Shown here piece by piece: positions 34,806 through 42,726 of a DNA stretch of 64,000 nucleotides. The DNA comes from Planococcus sp. APC 4015. GTDB taxonomy: Bacteria > Actinomycetota > Actinomycetes > Actinomycetales > Microbacteriaceae. The notes beneath the pieces are model-generated. The model made no database searches and was not told the origin of the DNA. It saw nothing but the letters and a program-made list of their open reading frames with translations. The first letter of the stretch is position 1. Every line of letters begins with the position of its first letter. The DNA lies in the NCBI GenBank assembly GCA_030407505.1, contig JASDDH010000002.1, forward strand, positions 1-64,000, in the 5' to 3' direction. Position numbers and translations under genes: made by a program.

Positions 34806-37472
34806 TCACCCCGTGTTCTGGAGGCCGGCGGCGACGCCGCTCACCGACAGCAGCAGCAGGCGCTGCTGCTCGGGGTCGGCCGCTCCCGATTCGGTGCGCA
34901 GCGACCGCAGCGCCCTCAGCTGCAGCAGCGACAGGGCATCGACGTACGGACTGCGCATCTTGACGGCCCGCTGCAGCACCGGCTTGTTGCCGAGCAGCTC
35001 GGTGCCCTCGGTGACGCGCACGACCCACGAGCGGGTGAGCGCCATCTCGTCGCGCACGAGCGCCGCGAGGTCGTCGCGGTCGCCGAGCTCGAGGTAGTGC
35101 CGCGCGATACGGTCGTCGGCCTTTGCGAGACTCATGGCGACGTTGTCGATCATGGTGCGGAAGAGCGGCCAGTCGGCGTAGGCCCGGGTCAGTCGTGCCT
35201 CGTCGCCGACGGCATCGAGGGCCGAGCCGAGGCCGAACCAGCCGGCGAGGTTGATGCGCGCCTGGGTCCAGGCGAACACCCACGGGATGGCGCGCAGGTC
35301 TTCGAGCGACTCGACCGAGAGACCGCGCCGCGCGGGGCGCGATCCGAGGGCGAGCAGTCCGAGCTCCTCCATGGGTGTCACCTGGGCGAACCAGGGGGCG
35401 AAGCCGGGCGCCTTCACGAGCGAGAAGAACCGTTCGCGCGAGGCGGCATCCATCGTCGCGGCGACGTCGGCGTAGCGTTCGGCCGCGTCGCTGTTGCGCT
35501 TCTCGATCGAGGGGGCGGATGCCAGCAGCACCGCCGCGGCGACCTGGTCGATGTGCCTCATCGCGATGGCGGGGTCGCCGTAGCGGGCGAAGATGACCTC
35601 ACCCTGCTCGGTCAGCTTGAAGCGTCCGTCGACCGAGTGCGGGGGCTGGGCGAGGATCGCCGAGTTCGCGGGACCGCCACCGCGGCCGAGCGCGCCGCCA
35701 CGGCCGTGGAACAGGGTCAGCTGGATGCCCACCTCCTGGGCCCACGCGGCGATCTGCGCCTGCGCCTCGTAGAGGGCGAGATTCGCGGCGACGGGTCCGA
35801 CGTCCTTGGACGAGTCGGAGTAGCCGAGCATGACCTCGAGGCGACGCCCGGTCTCGGTCAGGCGTGCGGCGAACTGCGGGTGATCGACGATCTCGGCGAG
35901 GATGCTCGGGCCCGCCTGCAGGTCGGCGAACGTCTCGAACAGCGGGATGACGTCGAGCACGGGGAGGGTGCCGCCCGGGCCCACGGCGTAGCCCGCGAGG
36001 CGGTGGACGTTCGCGAGGTCCTGAGCGGACTGCGTGAACGAGACGATGTAGCGTCCCGCCGCTCGCGGACCGTAGCGCTCCTGGAGGAACACGATCACGC
36101 GGAAGACCTCGAGCACCTCTTCGGCGAGCTCGGAGCGCGGCCCGCCCGCATCCAGCTCGGCGAGCACCTTCGCGTGCACGGCGGAGTGCTGCCGCACCTC
36201 GAGCTCCGTGAGGTGGAAGCCGTACGTCTCGACCTGCCACAGCAGCTGCTGCAGGTGGCCATAGGCCTGGCGCGGGGCGCCCGCGGCGACGAGGGAGTCC
36301 TGCACGACGCGCAGATCGGCGAGCAGCTGCTCGGGGTCGCGATAGGCGAGGTCGGCGTCGCGGGTGCGGGTCGCGGCGATCCTGCGCGCGATGAGCAGCA
36401 GCATCGCGCGATGCGGCTCGTTCGGCGACCGCTTGGCGATCTCGGTCGCGGCGTCTTCGTCGGCGCCCTTGAGGCGATGCCACTGGGCCACGAGCGCCGC
36501 GCTCGGCGGGGTGGTCGTGGCGTCGAGCGTCAGGGTGCGGCCGATGCGGCTCGTGGTGCGCTCGAGACCGAGGAGCACGTGCTCGCTCGCGATCGCGGCG
36601 GCCTTGCGCGTGACGGATGCCGTCACGAACGGGTTTCCGTCGCGGTCGCCGCCGACCCACGAGCCGACGCGCACGAACGGACGCACGACCGGTGCGCGAC
36701 CGCCCGCCGCCGGACCCTGCAGGGCGTCGTCCACCCGGCGGTACACGTGGGGGACCGCGGTGAAGAGCGTCTCGTCGAAGACGGCCATCACGGCGCGCAC
36801 CTCGTCGGTGGGCGACGGCTTCTCGGGTCGCAGCGGCGCGGTGCGCCACAGGGTGTCGATCTCCTCGAGCATGCGCCGCTCGGCGCGGCGCTCGTCGGCG
36901 CCGTTGCGCAGGGCGGTGTCGTGCTCGTCCAGCAGGGAGACCAGCCGCCGGATGCTGGTCGAGATCGCCCGCCGGCGGGCCTCGGTGGGGTGGGCCGTGA
37001 ACACGGGGTGGAAGCGCAGGCCCTGCAGGCGCTCGAGCGCGGTGTCGTCGCCGACCTCCGCGGCGAGCCGCACGAACGCGGCTGCGACCGAATCGCCCGC
37101 CTGTTCGCGGTCGGGACGCCCGTCGCGCTCGCGGAGGATGCGCACGCGCTGGTGCTCCTCGCAGAGGTTGACCAGGTGGAAGTACGCAGTGAAGGCGCGG
37201 GCGACCTCGTCGGCCCGGGTGATCGTGAACGAGTCCGCGATCGCGGCGGCCCGGGCGAATGCGGCGTCGGAGTCGTCCGTGTAGGCCTGGATCGTCGCGA
37301 TCCGCAGCCGCTCGACATCGTCGAAGAGCCCGGGCGACCCGCTTTCCCGCAGCACCTGCCCGAGCAGCGAGCCGAGCAGGCGCACGTCCGCGCGCATGCG
37401 CTCGGGGATCTCCTGCTCTGCCTCGTACCGTCCGACGAGATCGATCGCTTCCGTGGGGGTGGGTTCGCGCAT
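34806..37472 (-). CDS. ppc: Phosphoenolpyruvate carboxylase
   Basis: An 888-residue anaplerotic enzyme that makes oxaloacetate from PEP and bicarbonate, supplying the aspartate used by the threonine/lysine genes elsewhere in this window. The catalytic His lies in FTAHPTEARRR (about residue 160), the second motif is GYSDSSKDVGPVAAN, and the glycine loop is FHGRGGALGRGGGPAN. The C-terminal effector region ends in LLLLSVSGVAAGLQNTG, the family-typical NTG end. Full length, no defect seen. Confidence 0.96.
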   Translation of the reverse strand: MREPTPTEAIDLVGRYEAEQEIPERMRADVRLLGSLLGQVLRESGSPGLFDDVERLRIATIQAYTDDSDAAFARAAAIADSFTITRADEVARAFTAYFHLVNLCEEHQRVRILRERDGRPDREQAGDSVAAAFVRLAAEVGDDTALERLQGLRFHPVFTAHPTEARRRAISTSIRRLVSLLDEHDTALRNGADERRAERRMLEEIDTLWRTAPLRPEKPSPTDEVRAVMAVFDETLFTAVPHVYRRVDDALQGPAAGGRAPVVRPFVRVGSWVGGDRDGNPFVTASVTRKAAAIASEHVLLGLERTTSRIGRTLTLDATTTPPSAALVAQWHRLKGADEDAATEIAKRSPNEPHRAMLLLIARRIAATRTRDADLAYRDPEQLLADLRVVQDSLVAAGAPRQAYGHLQQLLWQVETYGFHLTELEVRQHSAVHAKVLAELDAGGPRSELAEEVLEVFRVIVFLQERYGPRAAGRYIVSFTQSAQDLANVHRLAGYAVGPGGTLPVLDVIPLFETFADLQAGPSILAEIVDHPQFAARLTETGRRLEVMLGYSDSSKDVGPVAANLALYEAQAQIAAWAQEVGIQLTLFHGRGGALGRGGGPANSAILAQPPHSVDGRFKLTEQGEVIFARYGDPAIAMRHIDQVAAAVLLASAPSIEKRNSDAAERYADVAATMDAASRERFFSLVKAPGFAPWFAQVTPMEELGLLALGSRPARRGLSVESLEDLRAIPWVFAWTQARINLAGWFGLGSALDAVGDEARLTRAYADWPLFRTMIDNVAMSLAKADDRIARHYLELGDRDDLAALVRDEMALTRSWVVRVTEGTELLGNKPVLQRAVKMRSPYVDALSLLQLRALRSLRTESGAADPEQQRLLLLSVSGVAAGLQNTG

Positions 37473-37533
37473 CCGTCCACGCTATCGGCGCCGTGTTACG
37501 TCGACGTCACACGAGGACCTCAGGCGCGATCGG

Positions 37534-37602
37534 TAGACTGGTGGAGGAGTGCCGGGAAGTCTGGTCGGCGATGCCCGACCCGACCCCGTTGAAAGGAATC
37601 GG
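37534..37602 (+). promoter_or_regulatory. nhaA promoter and structured leader, candidate nhaA-I (lithium) riboswitch
   Basis: TAGACT (37534-37539) would start a leader of about 57 bases. It contains GGTGGAGGAG, then GCCG (37551-37554) pairing with CGGC (37566-37569) around a GGAAGTCTGGT loop, then CCGACC/CGACC repeats that can pair with GGTCGG (37563-37568). GAAAGGA is the ribosome site. The compact, G-rich, mutually pairing layout before nhaA resembles the nhaA-I leaders reported as lithium sensors. I compared it only from memory. Confidence 0.5.
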
Positions 37603-38799
37603 ATGTCTCTGCTCCGTTCTGCCCGCTTTCCCGCGATCGTCCTGCTCATCGCCGCCGTGCTGTCCCTCGTGCTGGCCAATTCCCCCTGGGGCGCGTCGAT
37701 CGTCGGCCTCAAAGACACGTATCTCGGCATCCCCGGTGTCTTCGAGATGTCGGTCGGCCACTGGATCCAGGACGGCCTGCTCGCCGTCTTCTTCTTCGTC
37801 GTCGCCGTCGAGCTGCAGTTCGAGCTCACCAACGGCGAGCTGAACTCGGCGCGCAAGGCGCTGCAGCCGGCCATCGCCGCCGCGGGCGGGGTCATCGTGC
37901 CGATCGCGGTCTACGTCGCGTTCGCAGCCGGTTCCGACGCGTCTTCGGGCTGGCCGATCCCGACGGCGACCGACATCGCCTTCGCCCTCGGTGTGCTCGC
38001 CGTGTTCGGCAAGGGGCTCCCCAGCGGCATCCGGATCTTCCTGCTCGCCCTGGCGATCCTCGATGACATCGTGGGGATCGTCTTCATCGCGGTGCTGTTC
38101 ACCGACGGCGTGAACATCGCCCTGCTCGTGGGCGGGGCCGCGGCGGTCGCCGTCTTCGCTGTGCTGAGCCGCAACCTCGGCGGACGCGGCAGCGCGGCCA
38201 TCGGCGTCGCGCTGGTCGTGCTCGGCGTCACGACGTGGGTCCTGGTGTATCTGTCGGGCGTGCACGCGACGATCGCGGGCGTCGCCCTCGGACTCGCGAT
38301 GGCCCAGCAGCCGGCGCTGCGCACGCGCCACGCCCTCGAGCCGTGGGTGAACGCGATCGTCCTGCCGCTGTTCGCGTTCTCGGCCGCGCTCGTGGTGATC
38401 CCGCAGGTGTCTCCGGCAGACCTGTCTCCGGCGTTCTGGGGCGTACTGGTCGCGCTCCCGGTGGGCAAGATCGTGGGCATCACGCTGTTCGGCTGGATCT
38501 CGCTGCGGATCGGCAATCGGGGCGCCGCGCCGCATCTGTCGATCATGGACCTCCTCACCGCCGGCGCGCTCGGCGGCATCGGCTTCACCGTGTCGCTGCT
38601 GCTGTCCGAGCTCGCGTTCGCGGGGGAGCCCCTGGTCCGCGACGAGGCGACGCTGGGCGTGCTCGCGGGCTCGGCGGTGTCGCTGGTCATCGCGGCGATC
38701 TTCGTGGCGCAGCGGGCTCGGCACTACCGGCGACGGGGTGCGGTGCCCGCCGAGGCCGACCCGCACCACGATTCGCCCGAGGAGAGCCGCATCACATGA
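37603..38799 (+). CDS. nhaA: Na+/H+ antiporter NhaA
   Basis: A 398-residue antiporter with about twelve membrane helices that exports sodium or lithium in exchange for protons. The discontinuous-helix signature TATDIAFALGVLAVFGK and the ion-binding Asp pair in LAILDDIVGIVFIAVLF are both intact. ATG 37603 follows GAAAGGA with a six-base gap. A structured leader precedes it. Its stop overlaps mazG by four bases, an unusual partner for nhaA. Confidence 0.96.
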   Translation: MSLLRSARFPAIVLLIAAVLSLVLANSPWGASIVGLKDTYLGIPGVFEMSVGHWIQDGLLAVFFFVVAVELQFELTNGELNSARKALQPAIAAAGGVIVPIAVYVAFAAGSDASSGWPIPTATDIAFALGVLAVFGKGLPSGIRIFLLALAILDDIVGIVFIAVLFTDGVNIALLVGGAAAVAVFAVLSRNLGGRGSAAIGVALVVLGVTTWVLVYLSGVHATIAGVALGLAMAQQPALRTRHALEPWVNAIVLPLFAFSAALVVIPQVSPADLSPAFWGVLVALPVGKIVGITLFGWISLRIGNRGAAPHLSIMDLLTAGALGGIGFTVSLLLSELAFAGEPLVRDEATLGVLAGSAVSLVIAAIFVAQRARHYRRRGAVPAEADPHHDSPEESRIT

Positions 38800-39647
38800 C
38801 GTCGACGGATCCGCTTCCGGACGCTGCCGCAGCGGCATCCGATCCGGTTACGGACGCCGCGGGAGCGGCATCCGATGCGCTTACGGACGCCGCGGGAGCG
38901 GCATCCGATCCGCTTACGGACGCCGCGGGAGCGGCATCCGATCCGCTCCGCGACGCTGCCGAGACGATGCGCGCGGTGCGCGACCGGTGCGTGTGGACCC
39001 AGCAGATCGACCACCGCGCGCTCGTGCCGTACCTCGTCGAGGAGAGCGCCGAGCTCATCGACGCCGTCGAGGACGGCACCCGCCAAGATCTGCGCGAAGA
39101 GCTCGGCGACCTGCTGTGGCAGGTGCTGTTCCACGCCGAGATCGCCTCGCGCGATCCCGTGGACCCCTTCGACATCGACGACGTGGCCCGCGGCATCACC
39201 GAGAAGATGGTGCGCCGGCATCCGCATGTCTTCGCCGATGCGGTCGCGCGGACGCCCGACGAGGTGCTCGTGCACTGGAACGCCGCGAAGGCCGCCGAGA
39301 AGCACACCCGCACGAGCGTGCTCGACGGCGTGAGCGATCGGATGCCGTCGCTCGCGCTCGCGCAGAAGCTCCTCGGCAAGGCGGCGACGCTTCGACAGGC
39401 TCAGCGACCGGCGGGGGGCTCCGCGGTCCCTGAGCCTGCTCCTCCGGTCCCTGCGCCTGCTCCTCCGGTCCCTGAGCTTGTCGAAGGGCCCGCGAGCGAG
39501 GCGGAGCTCGGCGACGCCCTGCTCGCGCTCGCCGCGACGGCCCGCGCGCACGGCTGGGACGCCGAGCGCGCGCTGCGCGAACGGCTGCGCACGCTGCAGG
39601 CCGACGTCCGCACGGCGGAGTGCGCCGTCCGCGACCTGGAACAATAG
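38796..39647 (+). CDS. mazG: MazG-family nucleoside triphosphate pyrophosphohydrolase with repeat expansions
   Basis: 283 residues. Five tandem 11-residue units (DPLTDAAGAAS-like, residues 5-58) precede a MazG domain with LVEESAELIDAV and REELGDLLWQVLFHAEIA, whose Glu/Asp residues bind magnesium. A second hydrolase-like half (KAAEKHTRTSVLDGV) follows and is then interrupted by a 35-residue Pro-rich linker from REP-like DNA (39388-39488); the C-terminal tail continues as ASEAELGDALLALAATARA. MazG cleaves non-canonical NTPs. ATG 38796 overlaps nhaA. Confidence 0.88.
   Translation: MTSTDPLPDAAAAASDPVTDAAGAASDALTDAAGAASDPLTDAAGAASDPLRDAAETMRAVRDRCVWTQQIDHRALVPYLVEESAELIDAVEDGTRQDLREELGDLLWQVLFHAEIASRDPVDPFDIDDVARGITEKMVRRHPHVFADAVARTPDEVLVHWNAAKAAEKHTRTSVLDGVSDRMPSLALAQKLLGKAATLRQAQRPAGGSAVPEPAPPVPAPAPPVPELVEGPASEAELGDALLALAATARAHGWDAERALRERLRTLQADVRTAECAVRDLEQ
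38808..38969 (+). repeat. 33-bp tandem repeat encoding the MazG N-terminus
   Basis: Five units of 33 bases (the last is 30). The three central units (38841-38939) are almost identical. The encoded units match the start of the MazG domain itself (DPLRDAAETM), so the expansion looks like slippage or duplication of the native N-terminus. Confidence 0.85.
39388..39488. repeat. REP-like inverted repeat cluster inside mazG
   Basis: An inverted copy (39388-39409, CTTCGACAGGCTCAGCGACC) faces a direct copy (39467-39488, starting GGTCCCTGAGCTTG). Between them are two partial direct copies (39425-39438 and 39446-39459). The outer pair can fold into a long hairpin. The whole cluster is open in the mazG frame and is read as a Pro/Glu-rich linker. 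Confidence 0.8.
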
Positions 39648-39651
39648 CCCC

Positions 39652-40947
39652 GTGGCATCCGTGAACCCGCCGCGCGGCATGCGCGACTTCCTCCCCGCCG
39701 AGAAGGCCCGTCGCGAGCGCGTCCTCGCCGTCATCCGCGAGCGCTATCGTGCGCACGGCTTCGACGAGATCGAGACGCCGGTCATGGAGGAGTACGCGCG
39801 CCTGCACGCCGGCATCGGCGGCGACAACGAGAAGCTCGCGTACAACGTGCTCAAAAGAGGCCTCGACGCCGAGGCGATCCGCGCGGCGGCCGACGAGCAG
39901 GCCGATCTCACCGATCTCGGCCTGCGCTACGACCTCACGGTGCCGCTCGCCCGCTTCTACGCGACGAACCGCGGTCACCTGCCCGCGGTGTTCCGATCCA
40001 TCCAGATCGCGCCGGTCTGGCGCGCGGAGCGTCCGCAGAAGGGCCGCTACCGCCAGTTCGTGCAGTGCGACATCGACATCATGGGCGACGCCACCCCCCG
40101 CGCCGAGGCCGAGCTCGCCGCCGCCACCCTCGACACCCTCGACGCGCTGGGTCTGGAGGGCGGCACGATCCGCATCAACGACCGGCGCGCGCTGGACTGG
40201 ATGCTGGACTCGTTCGGCTTCGTCGCGTCGGAGCGCCCGGGGGTGCTCATCACGATCGACAAGCTCGACAAGGTCGGACCCCAGGGGGTCGTGGACGAAC
40301 TCGCCGCGCGCGGCACGACACCCGAGGCCGTCGAGGCCTTCGGAGCGTTCCTCCTCCGTCCGCAGACGATGGAGTACCACCCCTACGGCGAGCGGCAGAT
40401 CCGCAAGGCACTGCCCGAGGGGGCTCCCGACGACATCGTGGCGCACCTCGTCGGCATCGGCGAGGCCGTCTCGGCGGCGCGTCCGGCGGCCGGCGCGGCG
40501 ATCGACGGCGACGTCGCCCTGACGTTCGACCCCTTCCTGGTGCGGGGGATGGGCTACTACACCGGCACGATCTTCGAGCTGTCCCACCCGTCCGTGGACT
40601 ACTCGCTCGGCGGCGGCGGCCGCTACGACGGCATGATCGGGCGGTTCCTCGGCCAGGACGTTCCCGCTGTCGGCTTCTCGATCGGCTTCGAGCGCATCGT
40701 CGACCTGCTCGATGACACGACGGATGCCGCAGCTCCGGCGGTCGTGCTGGTGCACGACCGCGATGTTCCGGTCGGCGAGCTGCTGGCGCACAAGGCCGCT
40801 CTCATCGGAGGTGGATTCCGCGTCCGTCTCGAGCAGCGCACCAAGAATCTCAAGGCGCTGCTCGAGCGCGCGGCGTCCGACGGCTACACGTCGTTCGCGA
40901 CAGTCGGCACCGGGGCCACGAGTCTGGACGTCAAGCCGCTCTCCTGA
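39652..40947 (+). CDS. hisS: Histidyl-tRNA synthetase
   Basis: A 431-residue class II synthetase. The start NPPRGMRDFLPAEKARRE is typical for HisS; motif 2 includes VWRAERPQKGRYRQFVQCDID, the histidine-binding motif is LVRGMGYYTGTIFE, and motif 3 SLGGGGRYDGMIGRF with VGFSIGFERI. The C-terminal anticodon-binding domain ends in TSLDVKPLS. GTG 39652 was chosen, four bases after the mazG stop; upstream codons lie in mazG. Confidence 0.96.
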   Translation: MASVNPPRGMRDFLPAEKARRERVLAVIRERYRAHGFDEIETPVMEEYARLHAGIGGDNEKLAYNVLKRGLDAEAIRAAADEQADLTDLGLRYDLTVPLARFYATNRGHLPAVFRSIQIAPVWRAERPQKGRYRQFVQCDIDIMGDATPRAEAELAAATLDTLDALGLEGGTIRINDRRALDWMLDSFGFVASERPGVLITIDKLDKVGPQGVVDELAARGTTPEAVEAFGAFLLRPQTMEYHPYGERQIRKALPEGAPDDIVAHLVGIGEAVSAARPAAGAAIDGDVALTFDPFLVRGMGYYTGTIFELSHPSVDYSLGGGGRYDGMIGRFLGQDVPAVGFSIGFERIVDLLDDTTDAAAPAVVLVHDRDVPVGELLAHKAALIGGGFRVRLEQRTKNLKALLERAASDGYTSFATVGTGATSLDVKPLS

Positions 40948-40958
40948 TGTCGACGGGC

Positions 40959-41007
40959 TTGTCAACCTGCTCTTGACAACGCGCTGCTGTCAATCGTAGA
41001 TTGACAG
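40959..41007 (+). promoter_or_regulatory. Strong promoter overlapped by two inverted-repeat operators
   Basis: A -35 TTGACA (40973-40978), 18 bases and a -10 TAGATT (40997-41002). The first inverted repeat, TTGTCAA-N7-TTGACAA (40959-40979), covers the -35 box. The second, CTGTCAAT-N5-ATTGACAG (40987-41007), is perfect over 8 bp per arm and covers the -10 box. Both share TGTCAA half-sites. ATG 41010 is seven bases after the -10, so the mRNA is probably leaderless and tightly repressed. Confidence 0.72.
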
Positions 41008-41009
41008 CC

Positions 41010-41264
41010 ATGAGCGATTCCACCGACCGCACGTCCGTCGTCCTCGGCCGCGTCTCCATCGCGGCCATCACCCTCGTCATCGCAGGCCTCGTCCTGTTCC
41101 TGCTCGGCATCGTCCTCGACTGGGGAGGATTCGTCGGCGGTCTCGGTCTCGGAGCCGGGGTCGCCCTGGGTCTGGTCGGCGCGTACCTCTGGGGTTACGG
41201 CAACGGCATCCGTCGCGGGGGAGTGCGCGCCTCCTGGCTGCCGAGCCAGGAGACCGGGCGGTGA
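41010..41264 (+). CDS. Small two-helix membrane protein
   Basis: 84 residues with two hydrophobic segments (about 14-36 and 41-62, the second Gly-rich GGFVGGLGLGAGVALGLVGAY) and a short polar tail. I recognise no family. The ATG at 41010 is preferred over an in-frame TTG three codons earlier because of the -10 spacing. Its stop overlaps the GTG of the next gene by four bases, and both lie behind the operator-rich promoter, so the pair forms one regulated unit of unknown function. Confidence 0.75.
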   Translation: MSDSTDRTSVVLGRVSIAAITLVIAGLVLFLLGIVLDWGGFVGGLGLGAGVALGLVGAYLWGYGNGIRRGGVRASWLPSQETGR

Positions 41265-41788
41265 CCGACCTCGCCGATGCCGTCGGTCGCGCCGTGATCT
41301 CGGCAGCCGGCGTCGACGGCGCCGAGGCGATCGGGGTGCGCGAGCACCTCGCGCTCATCGCCGCCAGCGCGCGGGCCGAAGACGATGCGCGCGCGATCCT
41401 CCTCCGCTCGGTCGCCGCGGCACGCGCCGGAGGTGCGAGCTGGGCCCTGATCGGCGGGGAGCTCGGCATGTCGCGCCAGGCGGCGCAGCAGCGCTTCGGC
41501 GGTGTCTCGGGCCCGGAGGACGTCGGCGATGCGGAGCGCTGGCTGGGTCCGGTGACGGCGTTCGACGAGATGGCCGAACTCGAGATCGCCGGACGAGCGG
41601 GCTGGCATACCGTCGAAGCGGGCATGCTCGCGCACCGCATGGTCCGAACCGCTACGCAGTGGGAGCATCGCCGGATCCTCTGGCGTGGGTCGCTCGCGTC
41701 CGAGGAGGCCGAGGGATGGCGCATCGGATGCCGCGCGTTCCCGTGGATCTATCTCATCCGCGACCGGGGCATCCCCGTCGCATCCTGA
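41261..41788 (+). CDS. Helix-turn-helix protein of unknown function
   Basis: A 175-residue soluble protein. The segment AAARAGGASWALIGGELGMSRQAAQQRFGG (about 63-92) is a clear helix-turn-helix of the kind common in actinobacterial proteins (SWxxIGxxLGMSRQAAQQRF). The C-terminal half, with W/H-rich TATQWEHRRILWRG, is not recognised. GTG 41261 overlaps the membrane protein gene. It may bind the inverted repeats at 40959-41007 and regulate its own operon; that is inference. Confidence 0.72.
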   Translation: MTDLADAVGRAVISAAGVDGAEAIGVREHLALIAASARAEDDARAILLRSVAAARAGGASWALIGGELGMSRQAAQQRFGGVSGPEDVGDAERWLGPVTAFDEMAELEIAGRAGWHTVEAGMLAHRMVRTATQWEHRRILWRGSLASEEAEGWRIGCRAFPWIYLIRDRGIPVAS

Positions 41789-41843
41789 CGCGCTCGCGAT
41801 ACGACGTCGACCGGCGTTAACCCGCGCGTGGTGCTGTGGAGGC

Positions 41844-42674
41844 ATGAGCGCCGTCCCTCTCCGTTCCCTGATCGTCGCGGGGACCGTCCTCGCCCTGGTC
41901 GTGGCTGTGCCGGTCGCCGGGCGGGCGGTCGTCGTGCGGCAGGCGGCGATCGCCCGCCGCCGCATCGGCAAGCCGCTCGGAGAGCTCGCCCCCGCGGCGG
42001 ACCGCATCTGGCGCAGACAGCTCGACGGGACCCCGATCGAGCTGCTGCTGCTGGGCGATTCGATCGCCGCGGGGCTCGGGGCGGAGCGACGGAAGGACAC
42101 CCTGGGCGCCCGGCTGTCGAAGGGCCTCGCGCGCGAGCTGCACCGCCCCGTGCGGCTGCGCACCGCCGCCGTCGTGGGCTCGGAGTCCTCGGCGCTGGCC
42201 GCCCAGCTCGACGCGCTTCCGGGCCACTACCGCCCCGCGGTCGCCGTCATCGTCGTCGGGGGCAATGATGTGACGCACCGCATCCCCGTGTCGGAATCGG
42301 CGGCCCACCTGACCGCGGCGATCGTGCGGCTGCGGTCGCTCGGCGCACAGGTCGTCGTCGGCACGTGCCCCGATCTCGGAGCTCTGAGACCGGTGCCGCA
42401 GCCGCTGCGCGCGCTCGGCTCGCGACTGTCGAGACAGCTCGCCGACGCCCAGGCCCACGCGGCGCACGTCGCCGGTGCCCGCGCGGTCTCGCTGCGTCGG
42501 GCCGTCGGGCCGGTCTTCATCTCGCAGCCCGACGAGATGTTCAGCCTCGATCGGTTCCATCCGAGCGCGCTGGGCTACCGCCGCACAGCCGACGCACTGA
42601 TGCCCGCCGTGTTGGAAGCCCTGTCGCCGGCGTATCCGGTGCGACCGGACCCGCCCCATCCGCAGCCCTCCTGA
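41844..42674 (+). CDS. SGNH/GDSL-family hydrolase, membrane-anchored
   Basis: 276 residues with an N-terminal hydrophobic segment (about 7-27) and an extracytoplasmic SGNH domain: LLLGDSIAAGLGA (nucleophile Ser), VVVGGNDVTH (block III Asn) and SLDRFHPSALGY (catalytic Asp and His). An ester or acetyl-group hydrolase acting on a cell-envelope or lipid substrate is expected; the substrate is unknown. The ATG at 41844 follows GTGGAGG. It is not similar enough to the SGNH protein at 18706-19509 to be a recent copy, judging by the different blocks. Confidence 0.85.
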   Translation: MSAVPLRSLIVAGTVLALVVAVPVAGRAVVVRQAAIARRRIGKPLGELAPAADRIWRRQLDGTPIELLLLGDSIAAGLGAERRKDTLGARLSKGLARELHRPVRLRTAAVVGSESSALAAQLDALPGHYRPAVAVIVVGGNDVTHRIPVSESAAHLTAAIVRLRSLGAQVVVGTCPDLGALRPVPQPLRALGSRLSRQLADAQAHAAHVAGARAVSLRRAVGPVFISQPDEMFSLDRFHPSALGYRRTADALMPAVLEALSPAYPVRPDPPHPQPS

Positions 42675-42726
42675 TAGCGTGCTCATCACGATTCCCCACC
42701 GTCGAGCGTCGAGACGAGGAGCCGCC

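Noticed and set aside
42675..42726. SAM, T-box or other methionine-responsive leader before the metP-like gene
   Set aside because: Only about 45 bases separate the TAGCGT box from the start; there is no room for such an element.
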